From positions 124,001 to 188,000 of the forward strand of contig JAEYSX010000001.1 in NCBI GenBank assembly GCA_023434325.1: a DNA stretch of 64,000 nucleotides, given 5' to 3'. Made by a program: the position numbers and the translations under genes. The notes below the pieces were generated by a model. It made no database searches and was not told the origin of the DNA. It worked only from the letters and a program-made list of their open reading frames with translations. Below, piece after piece: positions 7,744 through 16,786 of this stretch (the first letter of the stretch is position 1; each line of letters begins with the position of its first letter). The stretch comes from Candidatus Parcubacteria bacterium. GTDB lineage: Bacteria; Patescibacteriota; Saccharimonadia; Saccharimonadales; UBA4665.

Positions 7744-8034
7744 CTACCTGCGGCGACCGAGAATGGCCATTGGGCGCTCGCGCCACACAGGCCGCGGCGC
7801 GTTAGGGCTGTCTCGCTCGGGGTAGCGCAGCGTGTAGATGTGCAGCAGGATCCAGCCTTGCCGCAGCATTTCGTTAACATCGCTACGACCAGAAGCCTCC
7901 AGGTTACGACCCGCCAGCTCATTAATGCCCAATTCCCAGAGCGGCTTGCCTATCGGGATCGGAATGCTGTCCGGGCTGTTCTGCGAACCCGCGTCATCAG
8001 AAAACATTGATTGCTGCGCGTGCATATCATTCAT
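7744..8034 (-). CDS. Hypothetical protein, second gene of a two-gene operon (96 aa)
   Basis: Unrecognised. The start at MNDMHAQQSMFSDDAG is chosen because it follows the stop of the upstream gene by 2 nt, which suggests translational coupling. The N-terminal third is polar; the C-terminal half (about NEMLRQGWILLHIYTLRY and RPMAILGRR) looks like a small alpha/beta domain of the type where a substrate groove ends in a conserved GR. No catalytic motif is clear. It is followed 43 nt later by maf. Confidence 0.6.
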   Translation of the reverse strand: MNDMHAQQSMFSDDAGSQNSPDSIPIPIGKPLWELGINELAGRNLEASGRSDVNEMLRQGWILLHIYTLRYPERDSPNAPRPVWRERPMAILGRRR

Positions 8035-8036
8035 TT

Positions 8037-8336
8037 TTACGAGGCCGAAGTGCCGCCACTCTTCGGCAACCTCCACCGCCAGCGCAAGTAGGACTCGGAA
8101 CGCACCTCGTCCATGCCGTGCGGGTTGCCCCTGACCGGCACATACCTGTGGTCGCGCTCTACAGGCGACAAACTCACTACACGCTCTACTACCGCCGCGG
8201 TCAGTGCAGAAGCAACATTAAGTACATGAGCCACTCGGTCTCCTGCACTCACAGACGACTCCGGACCCTGACGGCTCGACAACACCGCTCTTTGCGAAAA
8301 ATTCACTGGCACGGCTCCAGATTGCTCGTACTTCAT
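8037..8336 (-). CDS. Hypothetical protein, first gene of a two-gene operon (99 aa), leaderless
   Basis: Unrecognised soluble protein. Start MKYEQSGAVPVNFSQRAVLS is preceded by TATAGT (8344-8349) at a distance of 7 nt, so no leader is expected; an in-frame start 13 codons upstream would lie beyond the -10 box. A helical stretch (VAHVLNVASALTAAVVERVV, about residues 37-56) is followed by a basic C-terminus with RYLRWRW-like aromatic residues (SESYLRWRWRLPKSGG). It is tightly linked to the next gene downstream. Confidence 0.6.
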   Translation of the reverse strand: MKYEQSGAVPVNFSQRAVLSSRQGPESSVSAGDRVAHVLNVASALTAAVVERVVSLSPVERDHRYVPVRGNPHGMDEVRSESYLRWRWRLPKSGGTSAS

Positions 8337-8390
8337 ATGACGTACTATAACGAGGTTGCCGCTGACGTGCGGCAATATATCTTACAAACA

Positions 8391-8418
8391 AAAAACCGCC
8401 CTTTCAGGCGGCCTTTTG
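8391..8418 (-). terminator. Rho-independent terminator after rpsJ
   Basis: On the minus strand GCCGCC, a short loop and GGGCGG are followed by a run of six T. The stem is CCGCC (8396-8400) with GGCGG (8407-8411). It lies about 20 nt after the rpsJ stop. Confidence 0.85.
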
Positions 8419-8433
8419 CAGCAAAACGCTTGA

Positions 8434-8760
8434 TTACATCTTGATTTCTACGTCGCAACCGGCTGGCAGGCTCAAGTTCATCAGAGAGTCGATGGTCTTG
8501 GGCGTAGGCTCGGTAACGTCGATAAGGCGCTTGTGCACGCGCATTTCAAACTGCTCGCGGCCCTTCTTGTATACGTGCGGGCTCTTTACAACCGTAAAGG
8601 TGCTGCGGTCGGTAGGCAGAGGAATAGGGCCTGCGATAACGGCACCGGTACGCAGAGCGGTGTCTACGATCTGCTTAGCAGCCTGGTCGATTACCTTGTG
8701 GTCGTATGCCTTGAGGCGAATACGAATACGCTGTTTTTGGTCTTTTTTGACTTCTGTCAT
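8434..8760 (-). CDS. rpsJ: 30S ribosomal protein S10, displaced from the S10 operon
   Basis: S10 is a head protein and also the NusE transcription factor partner of NusB/NusG. RIRIRLKAYDHKVIDQAAKQ, GPIPLPTDRSTFTVVKSPHV and the RIGYK-like C-terminus are diagnostic; 108 residues is normal. It is not in front of rplC but downstream of tuf, from which it is separated by a terminator, with its own promoter, an AGGAG site and a leader of about 75 nt. The tuf-rpsJ adjacency is ancestral; the cut from rplC is the unusual part. Confidence 0.98.
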   Translation of the reverse strand: MTEVKKDQKQRIRIRLKAYDHKVIDQAAKQIVDTALRTGAVIAGPIPLPTDRSTFTVVKSPHVYKKGREQFEMRVHKRLIDVTEPTPKTIDSLMNLSLPAGCDVEIKM

Positions 8761-8839
8761 TTTGTCTCCTTGCGACGTAACCTCTTTCGGGGTGATGAGT
8801 GACCGAACGAGTTCTCGCCGCGATTAATTGGTAGTGCCT

Positions 8840-8864
8840 ATTGTACAACAACTAACAGATAAAG
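8840..8864 (-). promoter_or_regulatory. Promoter of rpsJ
   Basis: TACAAT (8840-8845, minus strand) lies directly downstream of the tuf terminator and about 80 nt before the rpsJ ATG. No good -35 hexamer is visible at 17 nt; the tail of the terminator occupies that position. Confidence 0.5.
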
Positions 8865-8894
8865 AAAAGACCCCGAGAGGTCCCGGGGTCTTTT
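8865..8894 (-). terminator. Rho-independent terminator after tuf
   Basis: A perfect 11-bp stem, AAAAGACCCCG (8865-8875) with CGGGGTCTTTT (8884-8894) and an 8-nt loop, lies 20 nt after the tuf stop. The A/T ends give a T-tract in both directions. Confidence 0.9.
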
Positions 8895-8914
8895 ACTTTA
8901 CTGGCTGTACCTGG

Positions 8915-10099
<1,185 letters not shown>

Positions 10100-10106
10100 T
10101 AATGAC

Positions 10107-10194
10107 TCCTTAACTTATATTTATTAGTCGTGTGAATATACATACTCACACGAATGACTTGCATATTGTACCGTAAGTTGTTGATACCTGTAAA
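10107..10194 (-). promoter_or_regulatory. tuf promoter and leader with element shared with fusA
   Basis: TTTACA (10189-10194), 18 nt and TACAAT (10165-10170) form the promoter. The leader contains a 7-bp hairpin CGTGTGA/TCACACG (10129-10152) and then TAATAAATATAAGTTAAGGA (10107-10126), which includes the Shine-Dalgarno AAGGA. The last element matches 18 of 20 bases in front of fusA. Confidence 0.7.
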
Positions 10195-10197
10195 GGG

Positions 10198-11283
10198 TTA
10201 GACCAGAAGTTTCTTTAGTGCGTCTACAAAACGTTGGTTTTCGTGCTCTGTGCCAACCGAAACGCGCAGCCAATCGGCCAAACCGTATCCTGCCAAGGGT
10301 CGCACAATGACGCCCTCCGCCATAAGCTTTTCGCAAATCTGCGTAGCATGATCCAGCCGGACGGTCACAAAGTTGCCATATGCTGGCATACAGCGTAGCC
10401 CTAGCCCTGTTAGCTCATCGATCAACTGCTTTCGTCCGTCACTATTGATCTGACGAATATACGCAACAAACTGATCATCGTCTACAGACGCGGCCGCGGC
10501 AGCCAACGCAAAATTATTGACATTAAACGGCTGGCGGATGCGGTTGAGCAACTCGGCTACCTCTGTTGAGGCAATGCCATAGCCTATGCGCAACCCCGCC
10601 AAGCCGTAAGCCTTAGAGAAAGTGCGCGTAATAATAAGATTAGGGTAATCTGCCAGCCAAGCCACAGCGTTTTCGCGCTCGTCGTCTGCAAGATATTCGT
10701 AGTACGCTTCGTCCAACACCACCACGACTGTCCGAGGTACCTGCGCCAAAAATTGTCGCAGATCCGCATACGGAATTAACGTACCCGTCGGATTGTTGGG
10801 ATTCGCGATCCAGATCACCTTTGTTTTAGCCGTGACAGCCGCCAGCATCGCGTCCAGGTCGTGACCGTACTCCTTTGCAGAAACAATCACATTGGCCGCA
10901 CCCACGGACTGCGTGGCGATTTGGTAGATCGCAAACGCATACTGCGAACTGACCGCCTCGTCGCCGTCGTTTAAAAAGGTACGGGCGATCACATCGAGCA
11001 CGTCATTTGAGCCATTACCCAAAACAATCTGACTTGGAGCGATGTCATGTTTATGCGCCAGCGCCTGTAGCAGCGCATATTGATCCGGATAACGGTGCGC
11101 ATCGGCAAGTGCCGCGCGGACAGCCTCTTGTGCCTTAGGACTCATACCCAAAGGATTCTCGTTTGAGGCCAACTTGATAACTTGCGCAGGGTCGAGATTG
11201 TGTTTTCTGGCGACCACGTCTATCGGTAAACCGGGGCTATATGGCGCTAGGTCGCACACATACTGCTGGGGCGTAGGTTTCAT
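10198..11283 (-). CDS. hisC: Histidinol-phosphate / aromatic aminotransferase (PLP fold type I)
   Basis: HisC-family enzymes transfer amino groups to imidazole acetol phosphate and often to phenylpyruvate or 4-hydroxyphenylpyruvate. LASNENPLGMSPKAQEAV, ANPNNPTGTLIPY and the Schiff-base lysine K224 in TRTFSKAYGLAG are clear; 361 residues is typical. It overlaps pheA as ATGA. With prephenate dehydratase as its only partner and no other his gene in view, a role as the phenylpyruvate aminotransferase that completes phenylalanine synthesis is the likeliest reading. The pheA-hisC pairing resembles proteobacterial aromatic operons. Confidence 0.93.
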   Translation of the reverse strand: MKPTPQQYVCDLAPYSPGLPIDVVARKHNLDPAQVIKLASNENPLGMSPKAQEAVRAALADAHRYPDQYALLQALAHKHDIAPSQIVLGNGSNDVLDVIARTFLNDGDEAVSSQYAFAIYQIATQSVGAANVIVSAKEYGHDLDAMLAAVTAKTKVIWIANPNNPTGTLIPYADLRQFLAQVPRTVVVVLDEAYYEYLADDERENAVAWLADYPNLIITRTFSKAYGLAGLRIGYGIASTEVAELLNRIRQPFNVNNFALAAAAASVDDDQFVAYIRQINSDGRKQLIDELTGLGLRCMPAYGNFVTVRLDHATQICEKLMAEGVIVRPLAGYGLADWLRVSVGTEHENQRFVDALKKLLV

Positions 11284-12341
11284 TTACTGCCTTTCGGGTA
11301 CGATCCTAAAATTTTGGTAAACAAAGTCTGATCGGTAAGTTTTTGGAGTGCCGCCGCTACGGCTGCGTCCTCTTTGTGTCCATCGATATCGATATAAAAC
11401 ACGTAGTCCCACACGCCTGTAGACGTTGGGCGAGATCCAAGCTTGGTCATATTAATCCCTGCATCCGACAACACCGCAACAAGCTCGCCAAGCGCGCCTG
11501 GACGGTTGACCACCGAGCATACGAGCGACGTTTTATCGTTGCCAGTTGGGTCAGCCGGCATACCGCCCACCAGCAAAAATCTAGTGGTGTTGTCGCGCTC
11601 GTCCTCGATATCAGCCGCCATTATCGGCAGGTCATATCGCGCCGCGGCTTGCCTACCCGCAATTGCGGCCACACTCGGGTCATCTGCGGCAATTTTGGCC
11701 GCCTCGGCGTTGCTATTAACGGCTCGCTGCTCGCCGTCTGGCAAGTGCCGTTGCAGCCACTCGCGGCACTGCGCCAAAGCCTGAGGATGCGCCGCAACCA
11801 CCTCGATACTATTTAGACTCTGCGCCTTAGAGAGCAGTTGGTGGTGGATCGCCAAATCAACCTCGCCAATAATTTGTAGTTTGGTTTCCAATAACAGATC
11901 AAGCGTGCGGTTGACGGCGCCCTCGGTTGAGTTCTCTACCGGCAGTACCGCCACATCGGCCTGGCCCTTCTCGGCAGCCAGCAAAACCTCATCAAGCGTC
12001 GCGCACGGCACCAGCTGGGCGGGCGCGCCAAAGCGGCGCCGGGCTGCCTCCTCGGAGTACGTGCCTTCCGGCCCAAGATAACTGATGCGCATGGGCTGCT
12101 CGAGCGACAAACAACATGCGATGATCTCGCGGTACACGGCGGTCAACGACTCGTCCGTAAACGGACCAGTATTGGCCCTCAGCAATGTAGCAATTACCTG
12201 TGCCTCCCGCGCCGGCGCAAACTTTACGCCCCCGCCCTTTACCTCGCCAACCGCTTGCGCCAGCTTGGCACGCTTGTTTAGCAGCTCGACGATCTGCGCA
12301 TCAGTCTGGTCTATTTGATCTCTTAACTCTTGTAAACCCAT
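11280..12341 (-). CDS. pheA: Bifunctional chorismate mutase / prephenate dehydratase (P-protein)
   Basis: This enzyme converts chorismate to prephenate and then to phenylpyruvate. Domains in order: AroQ-type chorismate mutase (about 1-82, with ELRDQIDQTDAQIVELLNKR), prephenate dehydratase (about 85-262, with SYLGPEGTYSEEAA, ENSTEGAVNRTLDLL and the catalytic TRF at 253-255) and a C-terminal ACT domain (about 272-345, NRPGALGELVAVLSDAGINM) with GSRP in place of the usual ESRP phenylalanine-binding motif. Start MGLQEL is chosen: TATAAT (12352-12357) ends 10 nt upstream and includes the earlier in-frame ATG. An AGGA lies 7 nt before this start. CPR bacteria rarely encode this pathway, so recent gain is plausible. 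Confidence 0.95.
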   Translation of the reverse strand: MGLQELRDQIDQTDAQIVELLNKRAKLAQAVGEVKGGGVKFAPAREAQVIATLLRANTGPFTDESLTAVYREIIACCLSLEQPMRISYLGPEGTYSEEAARRRFGAPAQLVPCATLDEVLLAAEKGQADVAVLPVENSTEGAVNRTLDLLLETKLQIIGEVDLAIHHQLLSKAQSLNSIEVVAAHPQALAQCREWLQRHLPDGEQRAVNSNAEAAKIAADDPSVAAIAGRQAAARYDLPIMAADIEDERDNTTRFLLVGGMPADPTGNDKTSLVCSVVNRPGALGELVAVLSDAGINMTKLGSRPTSTGVWDYVFYIDIDGHKEDAAVAAALQKLTDQTLFTKILGSYPKGSK

Positions 12342-12356
12342 GATTTTCCTCATTAT

Positions 12357-12386
12357 ACAAAAGAGTCCCGCGCTGGCGGGACTCTT
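12357..12386 (-). terminator. Terminator of fusA fused to the pheA promoter
   Basis: A perfect 11-bp stem AAGAGTCCCGC (12361-12371), loop GCTG and GCGGGACTCTT (12376-12386) is followed on the minus strand by TTTTGTATAAT, so the T-tract runs straight into the pheA -10 box (12352-12357). The stretch from 12387 to 12548 holds the rest of the fusA 3' region and shows further inverted repeats (CCGCCA/TGGCGG, GGGTC/GACCC) but no gene. Confidence 0.85.
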
Positions 12387-12548
12387 GTGCTCTGCGAATT
12401 ACTTTTTAACGCACTACATAAACCGCCAGCTGCGAGCTGCTAAAGAAGAAGCTAAATTGGCGGATTATCTTGTGCATATGTCTACATCTTACCTTAGTGG
12501 TCTGACACGGGTCACGCATAGCGCACGACCCGCACAGACTACAGATTA

Positions 12549-14636
12549 CTACTTGGCGTTCTTGGCGATGATAGCCGCAGCTACGTTCGGTGGAACGTCA
12601 GCGTAGTGGTCGAGCTCCATGCTCGAGCTGGCGCGGCCCTGTGTGGTGCTACGCAGGTTGGTTGTGTAACCAAACATCTCGCCCAACGGTACGAACGCGG
12701 TGATTTCCTTGACGCCAAGCGACAAGTCTTCCATCGATTCGATGCGGCCACGCTTGCTGTTGAGGTCACCGATAACGTCGCCCATGAACTCCTCTGGAGT
12801 CACAACGACAACCTTCATGACCGGCTCAAGCAGTACTGGATTTGCCTTCTTAAAGGCTTCCTGGAAGCCCATAGAACCGGCAATCTTAAAGGCCATTTCG
12901 CTGGAGTCAACATCGTGGTAACTACCAAAGTACAGCTCTGCCTTAATGTCTACGACCGGGTAGCCGGCGAGCACACCGTTGGCCATAGCCTCTTTGATAC
13001 CTTCTTCGATCGGCTTGATGTATTCGTTTGGAACCACACCACCCTTGATCGAGTTGATAAACTCGAATCCGGCACCCTTTTCGTTTTGGAACAAGCGCAG
13101 CCATACGTCACCATACTGACCACGACCACCGGACTGGCGGACAAACTTACCTTGAGCCTCGACGCCGTCCTTACGGATGGTTTCGCGGTAGGCAACCTGT
13201 GGCTGACCTACGTTGGCCTCTACGGTAAATTCGCGCTTCATGCGGTCTACGATGATCTCGAGGTGCAACTCACCCATACCAGAGATGATGGTCTGGCCGG
13301 TCTCTTCGTTGGATTGAACGCGGAAGGTTGGGTCTTCTTCGGCCAAACGCTGCAAGGCAAGAGACATCTTTTCTTGGTCGCTCTTGGTCTTTGGCTCGAT
13401 AGCGATGCTTACCGGAGGTTCTGGGAAGGTGATGCTCTCGAGGACAATCGGGCTAGCCGGGTCACACAAAGTGTTACCAGTCGTCGTGCCCTTCAGGCCT
13501 ACGATAGCAGCGATGTCGCCGGCAGTTACCTCGGTTACGTCCTCACGCTTGTCTGCTTGCAAACGAACGATACGGCCGACGCGCTCTTTTTGACCAGTCG
13601 AGCTGTTAAGTACGTACGAACCAGCTACAACCTTACCAGAGTACACGCGGAAGTAAGCAAGCTTACCTACAAATGGGTCGCTGGTAATCTTGAAAGCCAA
13701 TGCAGCAAACGGGTCGCTCTCTTCGTGCTTACGCTCGATTTCTTCGCCGGTCTTTGGATGCGTGCCCCAGTTGGTGCTACGGTCGGTTGGCGCAGGAAGC
13801 AGGTCAACAACGAGGTCAAGCAACTTCTCTACGATAACACCGCGGCCGTCTCCACCGGTTACAGCAAAGAACTTACCGGTCAAAACAGCAGAGCGGATAG
13901 CGTGCTTGATTTCTTCTTCGGTCAGGCCTTCTTCGCCAACTTCAAAGAACTTCTCGAGCAATGCGTCGTCTTCTGCAACAGCGTTCTCGATCAGCATCGA
14001 GCGATAGCGCTGCGCCTTCTCAACCATGTCGGCTGGGATTTCGCCCTCTACCAAGTTTTTGTCGGTAAAGTTGTCGTAGGTGTAGGCCTTCATGTTGACC
14101 AAGTCAACAACACCGTTAATCTGCTGCTCAAAACCGATTGGCAGGTGGATTGGGAATGCGCGCTTGCTAAGACGGTTGTGGATGCTGTCCAAAGACTTGT
14201 AAAAGTCACCACCGGTCTGGTTGATCTTGTTAATAAAGCAGATACGAGGCACGCCGTATTTGTCGGCCTGGCGCCATACGGTCTCGGACTGGCTTTCTAC
14301 ACCCATCTTACCGTCGAATACCACAACGGCACCGTCAAGTACGCGCAATGAGCGCTCTACCTCAACGGTAAAGTCGATGTGACCCGGGGTGTCGATAATG
14401 TTGATCTGCTTGTTCTTCCAGTAGCAGGTAACAGCGGCGGATACGATGGTAATACCGCGTTCACGCTCCTGGGCCATCCAGTCGGTAGTGGTTTCGCCTT
14501 CGTGTACGGCGCCAATCTTGTGCTTTAGACCAGTGCGGTACAGAATACCCTCGGTTGTCGTGGTTTTACCGGCGTCAATGTGCGCAATAATACCAATATT
14601 CCGAAGATCATTAATCTTATATTTTTTGTCAGCCAT
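12549..14636 (-). CDS. fusA: Translation elongation factor G
   Basis: EF-G catalyses GTP-dependent translocation and ribosome recycling. It has IAHIDAGKTTTTEGILYRTG (G1, from about residue 17), RERGITIVSAA, DTPGHIDF and NKINQTGGDFY, and the full set of domains II-V ending SSMELDHYADVPPNVAAAII; 695 residues is normal. It is separated from rpsG by three unknown genes and has its own promoter with a TAGAAT -10 box at 14673-14678. Confidence 0.99.
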   Translation of the reverse strand: MADKKYKINDLRNIGIIAHIDAGKTTTTEGILYRTGLKHKIGAVHEGETTTDWMAQERERGITIVSAAVTCYWKNKQINIIDTPGHIDFTVEVERSLRVLDGAVVVFDGKMGVESQSETVWRQADKYGVPRICFINKINQTGGDFYKSLDSIHNRLSKRAFPIHLPIGFEQQINGVVDLVNMKAYTYDNFTDKNLVEGEIPADMVEKAQRYRSMLIENAVAEDDALLEKFFEVGEEGLTEEEIKHAIRSAVLTGKFFAVTGGDGRGVIVEKLLDLVVDLLPAPTDRSTNWGTHPKTGEEIERKHEESDPFAALAFKITSDPFVGKLAYFRVYSGKVVAGSYVLNSSTGQKERVGRIVRLQADKREDVTEVTAGDIAAIVGLKGTTTGNTLCDPASPIVLESITFPEPPVSIAIEPKTKSDQEKMSLALQRLAEEDPTFRVQSNEETGQTIISGMGELHLEIIVDRMKREFTVEANVGQPQVAYRETIRKDGVEAQGKFVRQSGGRGQYGDVWLRLFQNEKGAGFEFINSIKGGVVPNEYIKPIEEGIKEAMANGVLAGYPVVDIKAELYFGSYHDVDSSEMAFKIAGSMGFQEAFKKANPVLLEPVMKVVVVTPEEFMGDVIGDLNSKRGRIESMEDLSLGVKEITAFVPLGEMFGYTTNLRSTTQGRASSSMELDHYADVPPNVAAAIIAKNAK

Positions 14637-14639
14637 AAT

Positions 14640-14681
14640 TCCCTAACTTATAGTTATTAATTGCTTTATCATATTCTACCA
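14640..14681 (-). promoter_or_regulatory. fusA promoter and leader element shared with tuf
   Basis: Extended -10 TGG-TAGAAT (TAGAAT at 14673-14678) precedes a leader of about 30 nt containing TAATAACTATAAGTTAGGGA (14640-14659). This matches the tuf leader element at 18 of 20 positions and includes the probable ribosome-binding bases. Confidence 0.6.
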
Positions 14682-14711
14682 GATACCAGCGAAGTTAGCT
14701 ATACCTAAGGA

Positions 14712-15458
14712 CTACCCAAAATGACCGCTTACTAATTCTCGGGACGGGTGATGTCTTAGGACATTGTCTACGAGCACCTCACCGCCGGTCTTTCGCTCAA
14801 ATAAGGTTAGAGCATCCAGCAAATGTCCTCGCACGCCAGCGGCCAAGCCGTCTCGTGCCCTAGCCAACTCCTGCATGCGTTCCGGATTGTCGTGATCCTC
14901 CCTATAGTGCGCCGATACGTCCGTGATTGTTGCGTGATATTCATCAATTACTTGCTGCGCGGGACCCATGGGGTTGGCAAGCCGTGCGGCCATTTTTCCT
15001 AGCATTGAACCAAATCTCCGCGCCTTGCGTGGATTGGCGAGGAGTCTCTCGTACGCATCGTACTCGTCCTCGGTAGGGACACCGATTTCCGGCAAGACCT
15101 GTCGGCTAAAGCCACGTTCGTGCTCCGCGCCACTTTGCACAAGACCGTTCAACACCAAATCGTACGCAAAAGGCACCGATCTGTCGAGCGACTTTCGCGG
15201 TATGCCGTAAACGCCGACAAGTACATGGCTTGCAGCGGCAACACCGACCTGAGCCCTTAGCTGCTGCTGCGTAGGCCTAAACCACGCAGCCTCCTCGGGC
15301 GTCATCACTCCGTCTAAAACATTCCGAACGACCTGTGCGCCAACCTTGGCCACTCCCAGTGACGGGTGCTGGGCGACATCAAGCGTTGCACTGGCAAAAG
15401 CCAGATTAATTGATATGCCGGGGTCGACGCCAACTGGACGTCTGCTATATTCTGTCAT
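14712..15458 (-). CDS. Hypothetical protein (248 aa), str-region insertion
   Basis: Unrecognised. Start MTEYSRRPVGVDPGI is chosen because the ATG overlaps the stop of the preceding gene as TAATG. The protein is predicted soluble and mostly helical (PSLGVAKVGAQVVRNVLDG, YERLLANPRKARRFGSMLGK), with a C-terminus rich in His and Arg. No signal peptide or catalytic motif is visible. It lies directly upstream of the fusA promoter and is coupled to the gene before it, so the two probably act together. Confidence 0.65.
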   Translation of the reverse strand: MTEYSRRPVGVDPGISINLAFASATLDVAQHPSLGVAKVGAQVVRNVLDGVMTPEEAAWFRPTQQQLRAQVGVAAASHVLVGVYGIPRKSLDRSVPFAYDLVLNGLVQSGAEHERGFSRQVLPEIGVPTEDEYDAYERLLANPRKARRFGSMLGKMAARLANPMGPAQQVIDEYHATITDVSAHYREDHDNPERMQELARARDGLAAGVRGHLLDALTLFERKTGGEVLVDNVLRHHPSRELVSGHFG

Positions 15459-15859
15459 TACGTGATTGCCCTCCCTAGTTCCTCTGTAAATGTTTGGTCG
15501 TTGTAGGCCGGGCAATCGGTGTCCTCGGGGCCAGTGCAGTTTATGATTCTATGGCAGAGTCCCGCGCCAATCATATAATCCGTAATAGCCGTGGCACGTC
15601 CTAACTTATACTCTTCTTCACTACCAGCGGGGACAAGTCCGCCCTCCTCATTGGCGACAGAAAGCGCACGAGAACAAAGATGGTCGTAATCATCGCCTCT
15701 GGGGTCATTTTGCCGAAAAGCGGCTATAGCCTCTATCTGTCCTCCGTTTGAATGTGAAGTAATATCAAATTCTTGAGGCCTAATACTCGTGCCCCCAAGG
15801 TCTTGCGCTGCCGGACAGTCAACACAAAAAACAACCTCGCCCCCACCTTGTCTCGGCAT
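15458..15859 (-). CDS. Hypothetical cysteine-containing protein (133 aa)
   Basis: Unrecognised. Six cysteines include a CxxC (VVFCVDCPAAQD, about residues 12-15) and a pair near the end (INCTGPEDTDCPAY), which could bind a metal or form disulphides. The middle (YKLGRATAITDYMIGAGL) looks helical. GAG lies about 6 nt before the ATG, and TATAAC upstream may be a -10 box. It is translationally coupled to the next gene. Confidence 0.6.
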   Translation of the reverse strand: MPRQGGGEVVFCVDCPAAQDLGGTSIRPQEFDITSHSNGGQIEAIAAFRQNDPRGDDYDHLCSRALSVANEEGGLVPAGSEEEYKLGRATAITDYMIGAGLCHRIINCTGPEDTDCPAYNDQTFTEELGRAIT

Positions 15860-15955
15860 ATCAAGCTCTTTTGACCCGGACGTTATAACGGCTATTGTTT
15901 AGATCTTGTATCATATTCCCACCAATATCCTTTACAAGCATTTGCTTGGGCTTAT

Positions 15956-16303
15956 CTATTCTTCGTGATGACGCGTGGCCAACGCTCGGCGCATCCACCA
16001 TGTCGCCACCGCGCCTGCGGCAACCTGAACATCAGAGGGCGGACCAGCAAGGCTTAGCGTTGTGTGTTCGGGGTGAGCCGCGGAACGCCCAAACATGACA
16101 TCTTCGGCCGTCACCGAACCCACCAAAGGGTCGATCGTGTAATTGACCCTGCGGGACATGAGCGGAGCCTCTGTAAAAGAGGCTTCGTCACTCTCTGTAA
16201 ATGGAGGAGAGAGGTGAACCGTCGCTACGGCGATGTCACCCAAAAGTCCTCCTGGCTCCTCATACGACTCAAGAGTTACTGTATGAGGAATGATCTCGGC
16301 CAT
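15956..16303 (-). CDS. Hypothetical protein immediately downstream of rpsG (115 aa)
   Basis: Unrecognised. The ATG lies 3 nt after the rpsG stop, so it is probably transcribed with rpsL-rpsG. The N-terminal half looks beta-rich (HTVTLESYEEPGGLLGDIAV), and the C-terminal part has a helix (VAAGAVATWWMRRALATRH). A stretch LAGPPSDVQVAAGAV resembles LAPPRVAVAAGAL of the unknown gene at 25859-26527; this may be chance. The 96 nt to the next gene contain no clear feature. Confidence 0.6.
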   Translation of the reverse strand: MAEIIPHTVTLESYEEPGGLLGDIAVATVHLSPPFTESDEASFTEAPLMSRRVNYTIDPLVGSVTAEDVMFGRSAAHPEHTTLSLAGPPSDVQVAAGAVATWWMRRALATRHHEE

Positions 16304-16306
16304 ATG

Positions 16307-16786
16307 TTAACCGCGCGCAAAGTGAGCGAAGGCGCGGTTGGCCTCGGCCATCTTGTGAGTGTCTTCCTTCTTCTTGACGGCAGAACCCTGGTTGTTGTAG
16401 GCCTCTGTCAGCTCGGCTGCGATGCGGTCGGCCATGCTCATACCCTTGCGGGCGCGAGCGGCTTGTACAAACCACATAGTAGTCAGGTGCTGCTTGCGCT
16501 GTCCCTGTACTGGGAAAGGAATCTGGTAGTTTGCACCACCAACGCGGCGAGAACGAGTCTCCATGCTTGGGCTGATGTTGCCAAGAGCTTGCTCAAAAAC
16601 CTCGAGTGGGTTCTCGACCTTCAGCTTGTTGGCAGCCTTTTGCATACCGTTGTAAACCAAACGCTCGGCAATTTGCTTTTTACCGTCGCGCATAACGCGG
16701 TTGATAACGCGGCTAACATGAACAGAGTTGTAGAGGCGGTCTGGAGCGACGTCGCGCACCAAAGCCTTAGTCTTGTGGCGTGGCAT
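16307..16786 (-). CDS. rpsG: 30S ribosomal protein S7
   Basis: S7 nucleates assembly of the 30S head. VNRVMRDGKKQIAERLVYNG, FEQALGNISPSMETRSRRVG and GGANYQIPFPV are diagnostic; 159 residues is near normal. It overlaps rpsL by one base. The usual next gene, fusA, is separated from it here by three unknown genes. Confidence 0.98.
   Translation of the reverse strand: MPRHKTKALVRDVAPDRLYNSVHVSRVINRVMRDGKKQIAERLVYNGMQKAANKLKVENPLEVFEQALGNISPSMETRSRRVGGANYQIPFPVQGQRKQHLTTMWFVQAARARKGMSMADRIAAELTEAYNNQGSAVKKKEDTHKMAEANRAFAHFARG

Noticed and set aside
12606..14351. 581-codon plus-strand frame antisense to fusA
   Set aside because: Same reason: it mirrors the highly biased fusA codons and encodes no recognisable protein.
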